NCBI RefSeq assembly: GCF_018070025.1 | Contig: NZ_JAGPYQ010000001.1 | Span: 7,192,001-7,256,000, forward strand | Reading direction: 5' to 3' | Origin: Streptomyces liliiviolaceus | GTDB lineage: Bacteria > Actinomycetota > Actinomycetes > Streptomycetales > Streptomycetaceae | Length of the DNA stretch: 64,000 bases | Shown: piece after piece, positions 18,126 through 25,254 of the stretch | Layout of the letters: the number at the start of each line of letters is the position of its first letter | How positions within the stretch are numbered: position 1 is the stretch's first letter | The notes under the pieces: generated by a model | The model's input: the letters and a program-made list of their open reading frames with translations, nothing else | Told to the model about the DNA's origin: nothing | The model's database searches: none | Made by a program: the position numbers and the translations under genes

Positions 18126-18530
18126 GCCCGTAATTGTCCACCGCTGAGGCCGGATGAAAACGGGGCATCGGGAAAAACCAGCGATACGGGACCGCCGGGC
18201 AGTCCCACCCCCCACGGGAGAACCACCCGGCGGCGCCTGTATGACCGGATCCCTCACGGAACCGGCCGTTCCGGCCCCGAGTGTGACCTGCTCACCTGAG
18301 ACCGAGCTGTGTGCACCGGACGGGTTCCACCCGTTGTCCGGTTCATCCGTCGGAGTCCCGTCGTCCCGGGCATTGGCCGGTCCTCGCCGGTGCACGCCGG
18401 GGCCGGTGCCCCGTACCGTCCAGGCGCCACCTTGGCAGAGAGACGGACGGTACGGGGATGATGTGCGGAGGCGGTTTTACGCCGTGGCCGTTTTCCGCCA
18501 CGGCCGGTGTTCGGGGAGGGGCGGCGCCGC
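18126..18530. promoter_or_regulatory. Divergent region before the TrmB/LuxR-like gene
   Basis: 405 gene-free bases between two divergent genes. The clearest element is GCCGTGGC (18481-18488) pairing with GCCACGGC (18497-18504), loop of 8 with TTTT, ending 26 bases before the ATG at 18531. It could be an operator or a leader hairpin near the ribosome site (GGGGAGGGG, 18513-18521). Nothing else is recognisable. Confidence 0.4.
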
Positions 18531-19580
18531 ATGCTCGGAGCGACAGGTCTGGCAGCACTGGGGCTGGACGACACACACGAGTCGGCGTACCGGGCCCTGG
18601 TGTCCGTGGGCGCCGCCGACGTGCCCGATCTCGCGCGGCGGCTCACGCTCGGCGAGTACGACACCGAACGCGCGCTGCGCAGGCTGGAGCGGCACGGGCT
18701 GGCCGCCCAGTCGTCGGCGCGCTCCGGCCGCTGGGTCGCCGCGCCGCCCGGCGTCGCGCTCGGCGCGCTGCTCACCCAGCGGCGCCACGAGCTGGACCAG
18801 GCCGAGCTGACGGCGGCGCTGCTCGCCGAGGAGTACCGCGCGCAGGCCACCGAACCCGCCGCCGTCGACCTGGTGGAGGTGGTGACCGGCGCCGCCGCGG
18901 TCGCCCAGCGCTTCCTGCAGCTCCAGCTCGGCGCGACCGACGAGGTGTGCGCCCTGGTCACCGGCAACCCCGTCGTCGTCTCCGGGACGGACAACGACGC
19001 GGAGGAGCAGGCCGCCGACCGGGGCGTCCGCTACCGCGTGGTCGTCGAACGGTCGGTCCTGCACCTGCCGGGCGGCATCGCCGAACTGTCCGCGGCCCTC
19101 GGCCGTGACGAGCGCGTACGGGTCGTGGACGAGGTGCCGACCAAACTGGTGATCGTCGACCGGGCCCTCGCCATGGTGCCGCTGACCTCGCAGGCCCTGG
19201 AGCCCGCCGCGCTCGTCGTCCACGCCAGCGGGCTGCTCGAATCGCTGTCGGGTCTGTTCGAGTCGGTGTGGCGGGACGCACTGCCCCTGCGCCTCGGCAT
19301 CCCCGGCACGCCCGGCGCGCCCGCCACCGTCGTCGAGGAGGAGCGGGACGGGCCGGACGGCACCGACCTGGAGATCCTCTCCCTGCTCCTCGCCGGGCTG
19401 ACCGACGCGAGCGTCGCCAAACAGCTCGACCTGGGGCTGCGGACCGTACAGCGCCGGGTGAAGCGGCTGATGGAGCTGACAGGGGTGACGACCCGCCTCC
19501 AGCTCGGCTGGCACACGTACGAGAAGGGCTGGGTGGCCCGGGGCGAGGAGGGCAGGACCGCGGCATCAGCACCGGACTGA
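18531..19580 (+). CDS. TrmB/LuxR-like helix-turn-helix regulator
   Basis: Regulator of 349 aa. A TrmB-like winged helix is at the N-terminus (DVPDLARRLTLGEYDTERAL, RRLERHGLAAQS). The middle domain has a phospholipase-D-like/ligand character (VRYRVVVERSVLHLPGGIAE). The C-terminal LuxR-type HTH reads LEILSLLLAGLTDASVAKQL then GLRTVQRRVKRLMELTGV. The ATG at 18531 has GGGGAGGGG nine bases upstream, better than the GTG at 18507. Streptomycetes carry many such orphan regulators, often near secondary metabolism. Targets are unknown; the inverted repeat upstream suggests autoregulation. Confidence 0.85.
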   Translation: MLGATGLAALGLDDTHESAYRALVSVGAADVPDLARRLTLGEYDTERALRRLERHGLAAQSSARSGRWVAAPPGVALGALLTQRRHELDQAELTAALLAEEYRAQATEPAAVDLVEVVTGAAAVAQRFLQLQLGATDEVCALVTGNPVVVSGTDNDAEEQAADRGVRYRVVVERSVLHLPGGIAELSAALGRDERVRVVDEVPTKLVIVDRALAMVPLTSQALEPAALVVHASGLLESLSGLFESVWRDALPLRLGIPGTPGAPATVVEEERDGPDGTDLEILSLLLAGLTDASVAKQLDLGLRTVQRRVKRLMELTGVTTRLQLGWHTYEKGWVARGEEGRTAASAPD

Positions 19581-19616
19581 CCTGCGCGTTCCCCCGTCCT
19601 GGGGCACCCTGGGCAG

Positions 19617-20099
19617 ATGGGAGCGTGGGAACTCCTGCTGGTCGGTGTGGTGCTGCTGCTCGGCCTGAGCGGGGTGCTGGTGCCCGGCGCGCCGGGGTCG
19701 TGGCTCGTGTGGGCCGCTGTCCTGTGGTGGGCGTTCGAGGAACCGCGGGCGCTCTCCTGGGGTGTGCTCGTGGGCGCCACCGCCGCTCTCCTGATCGTCC
19801 AGGTGATCCGCTGGTGGCTGCCGCCGCGTACGCTGCGGGCGAGCGGCGCCACCCCCCGAATGGCGGTGTACGCGGGCGTCGGCGCGCTCCTCGGTTTCTT
19901 CCTGGTGCCGGTGCTCGGCGCGATACCGGGCTGCCTCGGCGGCGTCTACCTCGCCGAACGGCTGCGGCTCGGGAGCCACGGGGACGCGATGACGTCCGTA
20001 CGCGGGGTGATGCGCCGGGGCGGGACGAGCGTGCTGGTGGAGCTGTTCGCCTGTCTGCTGATCGCGGGGGCATGGCTGGGAGCCGTCGTCTGGGGCTGA
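19617..20099 (+). CDS. DUF456 membrane protein
   Basis: Small membrane protein of 160 aa with four or five hydrophobic helices (residues 5-25, 28-45, 48-66, 84-108, 138-158). Gly-rich turns LSGVLVPGAPGSWLVW and GALLGFFLVPVLGAIPGCLG are typical of DUF456 proteins. Function is unknown. The gap to the preceding regulator gene is 36 bases, so it may be co-transcribed. Confidence 0.85.
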   Translation: MGAWELLLVGVVLLLGLSGVLVPGAPGSWLVWAAVLWWAFEEPRALSWGVLVGATAALLIVQVIRWWLPPRTLRASGATPRMAVYAGVGALLGFFLVPVLGAIPGCLGGVYLAERLRLGSHGDAMTSVRGVMRRGGTSVLVELFACLLIAGAWLGAVVWG

Positions 20100-20112
20100 C
20101 CGGGTCACCGGG

Positions 20113-21372
20113 TCACCGGGAGAGGTCGGTGAGGTCGACGCTGTCGGCCAGTGCGCGCATGCCCGCGTCGTTGAAGTGGAGATGGTCCCCGGGGTCGTAG
20201 GCGGCCCGCATCCGGTCCGGCCGGGACGGGTCGCGGACCACGGCGTCGAAGTCGGCGACCGCGTCGAACAGCCCGCCGGCGCGGATGAGCTGGTTGACCG
20301 ACCGGCGTACGCGCTCGCGGGCCGCCGTGTGGCTGCCGTGGCCGCCGAACGGGGTGATGGTGGCGCCGACGACCCGGATCCCGCGGGCGTGGGCGCGCCG
20401 GACGATCTCGCGGTACGCGGCGCCGAGGGCGGCCGGGTCGGTCTGGTTAGGCGCGCTCTTGATGTCGTTGACGCCCTCCATCACGATCAGCGTGCGCACC
20501 CCGGTGCGGGAGAGCACATCGGCGTCGAGGCGGGCCAGCGCGCTGGGCCCGCGCCCTTCGAGCAGCAGCCGGTTGCCGGCGACGCCCGCGTTCAGCACAC
20601 CCTGCCGCCGGTCGGCCGGCAGGGCGCGGAGCCGTTCGGCGAGCCGGTCGGGCCAGCGGCGGTTGGCGCTCGGTGTCGAGCCGGAGCCGTCGGTGAGGGA
20701 GTCGCCGAGCGCGACCACGCTCCCGGGGGCCTGCGGACGCAGTACGTCGACGCCGGTCACGTAGTACCAGGAGGTGGTCGTGGCCTTGTAGGCCGCGCCG
20801 CTCGTCTCCGTCGCGCGATTGCCGTCAAGGGCGAGGAAGTTGGTCTGGAGCGCGTCGCGGTGGTAGGTCGCGGGGCCCGAGTCGCCGGGGGTGTGGAGGG
20901 TGACGAGGAGGTTCGTGGCGGCGGGGACGTTCAGGGTGAGGGGATCGCTGACGACGTCCCGGCCGGCCGGCACGGTGATCTTCTTCCGGCCGCCGAAGGT
21001 GAGGGTGCGCATGGTGCCGGAGAGGGCCTGCGGGCTTTTGGGCGCGTTCGCCCGCTGTCGGGCGAGAGTGGCGGCGCCGAGCACCAGCGGCAGGGTGCCG
21101 AGCCGGTTGGAGACGCGTACGCGCACGGCCGTACCGCCGACGCTCGTACGGACGACGTTGCGGATCGAGGCGCCGGGGAGCGGGGCCGCGGTGCCGGAGG
21201 CAGCGGCCTCCCAGGTGCCGGTCCAGTGCGCGGCGGCGGCCCGCGCGCCGGTGCGGTCGGGGGTGGCCGGGGGCCCGCCGTGGGCCGCGGCCGTGCCCAG
21301 CAGCGTGAGCGCCAGCGCGCCGGCGACGGCGGTCAGGGCCCGGCAGGCGTCTCTTCGTCCGACCTCGACCAT
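20113..21372 (-). CDS. Secreted SGNH/GDSL hydrolase
   Basis: Exported esterase-like enzyme of 419 aa. The N-terminus is a signal peptide (ALTAVAGALALTLLGTAAAHG). All blocks of the SGNH family are present: the Ser nucleophile in VVALGDSLTDGSGS (around residue 215), Gly in NAGVAGNRLL, Asn in MEGVNDIKS, and the Asp-x2-His in GDHLHFNDAG near the C-terminus. An N-terminal beta-rich domain (residues 50-200) precedes the catalytic part, as in actinobacterial rhamnogalacturonan-acetylesterase-like proteins. The ATG at 21372 (MVEVGRRDACRAL) has AGGA upstream. It converges on DUF456 with 13 bases between. Confidence 0.88.
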   Translation of the reverse strand: MVEVGRRDACRALTAVAGALALTLLGTAAAHGGPPATPDRTGARAAAAHWTGTWEAAASGTAAPLPGASIRNVVRTSVGGTAVRVRVSNRLGTLPLVLGAATLARQRANAPKSPQALSGTMRTLTFGGRKKITVPAGRDVVSDPLTLNVPAATNLLVTLHTPGDSGPATYHRDALQTNFLALDGNRATETSGAAYKATTTSWYYVTGVDVLRPQAPGSVVALGDSLTDGSGSTPSANRRWPDRLAERLRALPADRRQGVLNAGVAGNRLLLEGRGPSALARLDADVLSRTGVRTLIVMEGVNDIKSAPNQTDPAALGAAYREIVRRAHARGIRVVGATITPFGGHGSHTAARERVRRSVNQLIRAGGLFDAVADFDAVVRDPSRPDRMRAAYDPGDHLHFNDAGMRALADSVDLTDLSR

Positions 21373-21485
21373 GCGTTCCTGCCTTCCACCGACGGAGCCC
21401 GAATGGGGCCCGCGGGGTACAGGTGCCGGGGGCCCGGGGACAGGATCCGGTGCGGAGGGCGGGAAAACCGTGTTTGGCTGCTGAC

Positions 21486-21854
21486 ATGACCGCATTCAGT
21501 GAAGCCGAACGGGTGTACCTGAAGTCCCAGCGGCTGGGCCGCCTCGCCACCGTCGATCAGCACGGCCAGCCGCAGGCGAACCCCGTCGGCTTCTTTCCGC
21601 AGGACGACGGGACGATCCTCATCGGCGGCTATGCCATGGGAAGCACCAAGAAGTGGCGCAACCTCCAGAAGAATCCGAAGGTCGGTCTCGTCGTCGACGA
21701 CATCGTCAGCCTCCGGCCCTGGAAGGTGCGCGGGGTGGACATCCGTGGGGACGCCGAACTCCTGACCGGGCCGCACGAGTTGGGCCCGCACTTCAGCGAG
21801 GAGCTGATCCGCGTCCATCCCCGCCGGATCCACAGCTGGGGTCTGGAGGAGTGA
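21486..21854 (+). CDS. PPOX-class (F420-type) split-barrel oxidoreductase
   Basis: Protein of 122 aa in the pyridoxamine-phosphate-oxidase-like split-barrel family. It shows YLKSQRLGRLATVDQHGQPQ, ANPVGFFPQDDGTILIGG, STKKWRNLQKNPKVGLVVDD and a C-terminal RIHSWGLE. In actinobacteria this subgroup commonly uses F420 rather than FMN. The ATG at 21486 is preferred over an upstream GTG. It is transcribed away from the SGNH hydrolase. Substrate unknown. Confidence 0.85.
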   Translation: MTAFSEAERVYLKSQRLGRLATVDQHGQPQANPVGFFPQDDGTILIGGYAMGSTKKWRNLQKNPKVGLVVDDIVSLRPWKVRGVDIRGDAELLTGPHELGPHFSEELIRVHPRRIHSWGLEE

Positions 21855-21867
21855 TCGGCGATCGGTC

Positions 21868-22347
21868 TCAGCGGCCTTCGAGGGTGAGGAGCCGGACCTT
21901 GCGTTCCAGCCCGCCCGCGTATCCGGTGAGGGAGCCGTCGGCGCCGATCACGCGATGGCACGGGCGGACGATCAGCAGCGGGTTGGCGCCGATCGCTCCG
22001 CCGACGGCCCGCACGGCGACGCGCGAGGCCCCGATGCGCGCGGCGATCTCGCCGTACGTGGTGGTCTCGCCGTAGGGGACGGAGTCGAGGGCGTCCCAGA
22101 CCTTCTCGCGGAACTCGGTGCCGCTGGTCCGCGACGGCAGCCGGAATTCTTTTAGTTCACCGGCGAAGTAGGCGGCGAGCTGCCGCTCGGCCTCCGTGAA
22201 GAGTTCCGGCGCGTGCCGCCAGTCGGGGCCGACCGTGCGGCCGCCCTTCTGGCCGGGCACGGACAGGGAGGTCAGCGCTCCGGACTCGTCGGCGGTGAGC
22301 AGGAGTTCACCGACGGGGCTGTCGAGGGAGGTGTGGTACGTGGTCAT
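21868..22347 (-). CDS. ogt: Methylated-DNA--protein-cysteine methyltransferase
   Basis: Suicide repair enzyme of 159 aa that takes the alkyl group from O6-methylguanine onto its own cysteine. The active-site motif is IVRPCHRVIG (around residue 128), preceded by the helix-turn-helix region TTYGEIAARIGASRVAVRAV and the Asn hinge GGAIGANPLL. Its ATG overlaps the stop of the Ada-AlkA gene by four bases (ATGA), so the two repair activities are translated together. A stretch with unusually AT-rich codons for this genome occurs at GELKEF (22150-22166). Confidence 0.93.
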   Translation of the reverse strand: MTTYHTSLDSPVGELLLTADESGALTSLSVPGQKGGRTVGPDWRHAPELFTEAERQLAAYFAGELKEFRLPSRTSGTEFREKVWDALDSVPYGETTTYGEIAARIGASRVAVRAVGGAIGANPLLIVRPCHRVIGADGSLTGYAGGLERKVRLLTLEGR

Positions 22348-23732
22348 TTGTCTTCGCTTCCCGGCTGCCGCGCAGCCGCTTCGAGGTGCCGCAGGGCGTA
22401 GGAGCGCCACGGCCGCCAGGTGTCGGGGACGGGTACGCCGGGCGGGCCCACGTCGGGGTCGCCGAGCGCACGGGTACGGATGACGGCCACGGCGTGGGCG
22501 TCGAGGCCGGGCAGGGCTTCCAGGGCGGCCCGCGCCGCCTGCCGGTCGGCGCCCGGGTCGAGCCGCAGACCGCCGTCCGCGAGGGCCGCGGCGAGGGCGC
22601 CCAGCGGGCCGCTCGCCCCCACCAGGGAGGCGGGCTCGGGAAAGACGTGCGTGAGCGTCCCGCAGGGCGACTCCAGCGCCTTCCCGTACGCCCGCACGAG
22701 CCGCTCGGCCTCGCGGGGTCCGACGAGCGCGCGGACGGCCAGTTCCTCCGGGTCGGCGGCGCCGGGCGAGCGCAGTCCCGGCCTGGCGGCGACCAGCGGG
22801 GCGAGCCGCGGGTCCGTGCCGAGCCGCTCGTCCACGGCGTACGGGTCGGCGTCGAGGTCGAAGAGGCGGCGCAGCCGCTGCACGGCGGTGGTGAGGTCGC
22901 GCAGGTCGGTGAGGCGCAGCCGGGCGTCGAGCCAGCCGCTGCTGTGGGCGGACGCGTCCGACAGCCGCTCCCCGACGGCGACGACGCCCGTCCCGTACGG
23001 CAGTCGCAGGGTCCGCCGGTAGGTGCGGGACCCGGGGTCGCCCGTCACCTCCTCGACGCCCGGTACGGCCTCGGCGCCGAGCAGGTCGAAGACGGCGGCG
23101 GCCTGGTACGGGCCGCGGTGGGCGAGGCGCAGCGGGACACCGGCGGAGGGGGTGGCCGGGCGTGTGCCACCGCGGTGCGCGGCGGTGCGCAGCCCCGTCG
23201 GGGTGGACGCGTACACGGTCCGGATCGTGTCGTTGAACTGGCGCACGCTCGCGAAGCCGGCCGCGAAGGCGATCTCGGTGACGGGCAGCTCCGTGGTCTG
23301 TAGGAGCACCCGTGCGGTGTGGGCCCGCTGGGCGCGGGCGAGGGCCACGGGTCCCGCGCCGAGTTCGGCGGTGAGCTGCCGCTGCACCTGGCGGGCGCTG
23401 TAGCCGAGGCGGACGGCGAGCCCGGCGACGCCCTCGCGGTCGACGACTCCGTCGCCGATCATCCGCATCGCGCGGCCCACGACGTCGGCGCGTACGTTCC
23501 ACTCGGCGGACCCGGGCGCGGCGTCGGGACGGCACCGGCGGCAGGCCCGGAACCCCGAGCCCTGCGCGGCGGCGGCCGTGGCGTAGTACCGCACGTTCTG
23601 CCGCTTGGGCGTCACCGCGGGACAGCTGGGCCTGCAGTAGATGCCCGTCGTCCGCACGGCGAAGAAGAACGCCCCGTCGAACCGGGCGTCCCGGCTGCGT
23701 ACGGCTCCGTATCCGGTCTCCTCGTCGATCAC
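22344..23732 (-). CDS. Ada-type regulator fused to AlkA-like DNA glycosylase
   Basis: Bifunctional protein of 462 aa. The Ada zinc/methyl-acceptor domain is at the N-terminus (GIYCRPSC and ACRRCRPD giving the four Cys). An AraC-type HTH follows (VTEIAFAAGFASVRQFNDTI). Next is the AlkA N-terminal domain, then the HhH-GPD glycosylase domain (GLDAHAVAVIRTRALGDPDV with the catalytic Asp). It should sense methylphosphotriesters and excise alkylated bases. The Ogt domain of E. coli Ada is absent here and is supplied by the overlapping downstream gene. The GTG at 23732 is the only usable start: GGAAGG abuts it closely, which is atypical spacing. Confidence 0.9.
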   Translation of the reverse strand: MIDEETGYGAVRSRDARFDGAFFFAVRTTGIYCRPSCPAVTPKRQNVRYYATAAAAQGSGFRACRRCRPDAAPGSAEWNVRADVVGRAMRMIGDGVVDREGVAGLAVRLGYSARQVQRQLTAELGAGPVALARAQRAHTARVLLQTTELPVTEIAFAAGFASVRQFNDTIRTVYASTPTGLRTAAHRGGTRPATPSAGVPLRLAHRGPYQAAAVFDLLGAEAVPGVEEVTGDPGSRTYRRTLRLPYGTGVVAVGERLSDASAHSSGWLDARLRLTDLRDLTTAVQRLRRLFDLDADPYAVDERLGTDPRLAPLVAARPGLRSPGAADPEELAVRALVGPREAERLVRAYGKALESPCGTLTHVFPEPASLVGASGPLGALAAALADGGLRLDPGADRQAARAALEALPGLDAHAVAVIRTRALGDPDVGPPGVPVPDTWRPWRSYALRHLEAAARQPGSEDK

Positions 23733-23838
23733 CCTTCCAGTCTGCGCCCGCGCCGATCTGCGGGCTGGCGGATTTCGGACGCCGCGTTTCCGGCACCCGG
23801 TGTGCGGGGGCGGGCGGGTCCGCCCACCCCCGCGCACC

Positions 23839-24963
23839 TCACTGCCAGGCCCGGTTCCCGCGCTTGGCCTCCATCGCGGCCCGGCCCTCGGCGCCCCGGC
23901 GCTTCCACTCCCGCCGCAGTTCGTTGCGCAGGCGCGCGTCGGTCTTGGCCACGATCCGCTGGTTCTCGCGCAGGAGCTTGCGGTAGCTGTCGAGCCGCCG
24001 CTCGGGCAGCACCCCGGATTCGAGCGCTTCCAGCACCGCGCACCCGGGTTCGGCCACGTGCGCGCAGTCGAGGAACCGGCAGCCCCGGGCCAGCTCCTCG
24101 ATCTCCGAGAACACCTGCCCGACACCGCTGCCGGCGTCGAAGAGCCCGACCCCGCGCAGGCCGGGGGTGTCGATCAGGACGCCACCGCCCGGCAGCACCA
24201 GCAGGTTCCGGGTCGTGGTGGTGTGCCGGCCCTTGCCGTCGACGTCACGGGCCGCCCGGACGTCCATGACGTCCTCTCCGAGCAGGGCGTTGGCGAGCGT
24301 CGACTTGCCCGCTCCGGACTGGCCGAGCAGCACGGACGTGCCGCCGGACACGACGGCGCCGAGCACGTCGAGCCCGTCGCCGTCCGTGGAGCTGACCGCC
24401 AGCACCTGCACGCCCGGAGCCGCGGTCTCCACGTCCTGCACGAGGTAGGCGAGGCCCACCGGGTCCGGCACGAGGTCGGCCTTGGTCAGCACGACCAGTG
24501 GCTGGGCCCCGGACTCCCAGGCCAGCGCCAGGAACCGCTCGATCCGGCCGAGGTCCAGCTCCACCGCAAGGGACACCGCGATGATCGCGAAGTCCACGTT
24601 GGCGGCGAGGATCTGCCCCTCCGACCGCTTGGACGAGGTCGACCGCACGAAGGCGGTACGCCGCGGCAGATACGTCTGTACGTAGCGGGGGTCCCCGCCG
24701 GGGTCGACGACGGCCCAGTCCCCGGTGCAGATGACGCGGAGCGGATCGTGCGGCGTCACGAACTCGGTGTCGACCCGCACGGGCCCGTCGGCGGTGACGA
24801 CATCGCACTGACCGCGGTCGACCCGCACGACCCGCCCGGGCACGAGCCCGCGCTCACCGTGGGGCGCGAACGCGGCGGCCCACTCGTCGTCCCAGCCGTA
24901 GGGCACGAGGGGGTGAGCCGAAGAAGAAGAAGAAGAAGGAGAAGACAGGAACGAGGAGGACAA
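23839..24963 (-). CDS. rsgA: Ribosome small-subunit GTPase A
   Basis: Circularly permuted GTPase of 374 aa that assists late 30S assembly. Motifs appear in permuted order: G4 VVLTKADLV, then G1 LLGQSGAGKSTLAN, then G3 IDTPGLRGVG. The zinc knuckle CRFLDCAHVAEPGC is near residue 295. An OB-like domain precedes the GTPase. The start is TTG at 24963 with AAGGGT upstream. The first residues form a serine run coded by consecutive TCT triplets (24917-24937), a rare codon here. The ribosome site is inside a small hairpin, and a micro-ORF lies 60 bases upstream. If the TTG is wrong, a later GTG in LVPYGWDD is possible but lacks a ribosome site. Confidence 0.9.
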   Translation of the reverse strand: MSSSFLSSPSSSSSSAHPLVPYGWDDEWAAAFAPHGERGLVPGRVVRVDRGQCDVVTADGPVRVDTEFVTPHDPLRVICTGDWAVVDPGGDPRYVQTYLPRRTAFVRSTSSKRSEGQILAANVDFAIIAVSLAVELDLGRIERFLALAWESGAQPLVVLTKADLVPDPVGLAYLVQDVETAAPGVQVLAVSSTDGDGLDVLGAVVSGGTSVLLGQSGAGKSTLANALLGEDVMDVRAARDVDGKGRHTTTTRNLLVLPGGGVLIDTPGLRGVGLFDAGSGVGQVFSEIEELARGCRFLDCAHVAEPGCAVLEALESGVLPERRLDSYRKLLRENQRIVAKTDARLRNELRREWKRRGAEGRAAMEAKRGNRAWQ

Positions 24964-24969
24964 GGGGTG

Positions 24970-24983
24970 ACCCTTCGAAGGGT
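24970..24983 (-). promoter_or_regulatory. Hairpin covering the rsgA ribosome site
   Basis: ACCCTTCGAAGGGT is a perfect 14-bp palindrome ending six bases before the rsgA TTG. As RNA it gives a 5-bp stem with a UCGA loop whose right arm is the AAGGGU ribosome site. Translation of the upstream micro-ORF or another event would be needed to free it. Confidence 0.55.
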
Positions 24984-25023
24984 GGCCCCGGCCGCGCGCA
25001 CTCGGGCGCGGAGAAGGAGGGTG

Positions 25024-25095
25024 TCAGCCGGTGACCACAGAGGTGGATTCGATGTACTTCCGGATGCGGGCAGCGCCCTTCGCCAAGACAGCCAT
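25024..25095 (-). CDS. Micro-ORF, 23 residues, upstream of rsgA
   Basis: A very short gene. The ATG at 25095 is preceded by GGGAGGTG five bases away, one of the best ribosome sites in the window. The peptide starts MAVLAKGAARIRK and ends STSVVTG, with a TGA at 25024. It is cationic at the front and could form an amphipathic helix. It has its own promoter (TTGGCC-17-TAGGGT) and lies 60 bases before rsgA on the same strand. It could be a leader peptide controlling rsgA through the downstream hairpin, or an independent small protein. I do not recognise the sequence. Confidence 0.65.
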   Translation of the reverse strand: MAVLAKGAARIRKYIESTSVVTG

Positions 25096-25164
25096 CGTTC
25101 ACACCTCCCTGATCACATCGGTACGACACCGGCGGCACGGTACGGCCGCCGCTCGGACAAGGTG

Positions 25165-25193
25165 ACCCTAGCCCGCTCGTGCGGCGGGGCCAA
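25165..25193 (-). promoter_or_regulatory. Vegetative-type promoter for the micro-ORF/rsgA unit
   Basis: Read on the minus strand: -35 TTGGCC (25193-25188), 17-base spacer, -10 TAGGGT (25170-25165). This fits the principal sigma factor of Streptomyces. It lies 70 bases before the micro-ORF start. Confidence 0.6.
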
Positions 25194-25217
25194 CCGGTTT
25201 TTCCGACCCGGTCGGCC
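25188..25217 (-). terminator. Hairpin after the sigma/CBM2 gene
   Basis: GGCCAACCGG (25188-25197) pairs with CCGGTCGGCC (25208-25217) with one mismatch. It lies 38 bases past the stop of the upstream gene. It shares bases with the -35 element of the next promoter. Confidence 0.5.
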
Positions 25218-25254
25218 CCGCTGCTCGGCTCGGCTCAACCCAGCCCCGTACGCC

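Noticed and set aside
20096..20120. Tandem CCGGGTCA units at the DUF456/SGNH junction
   Set aside because: Only two or three short units at converging stops; no clear role.
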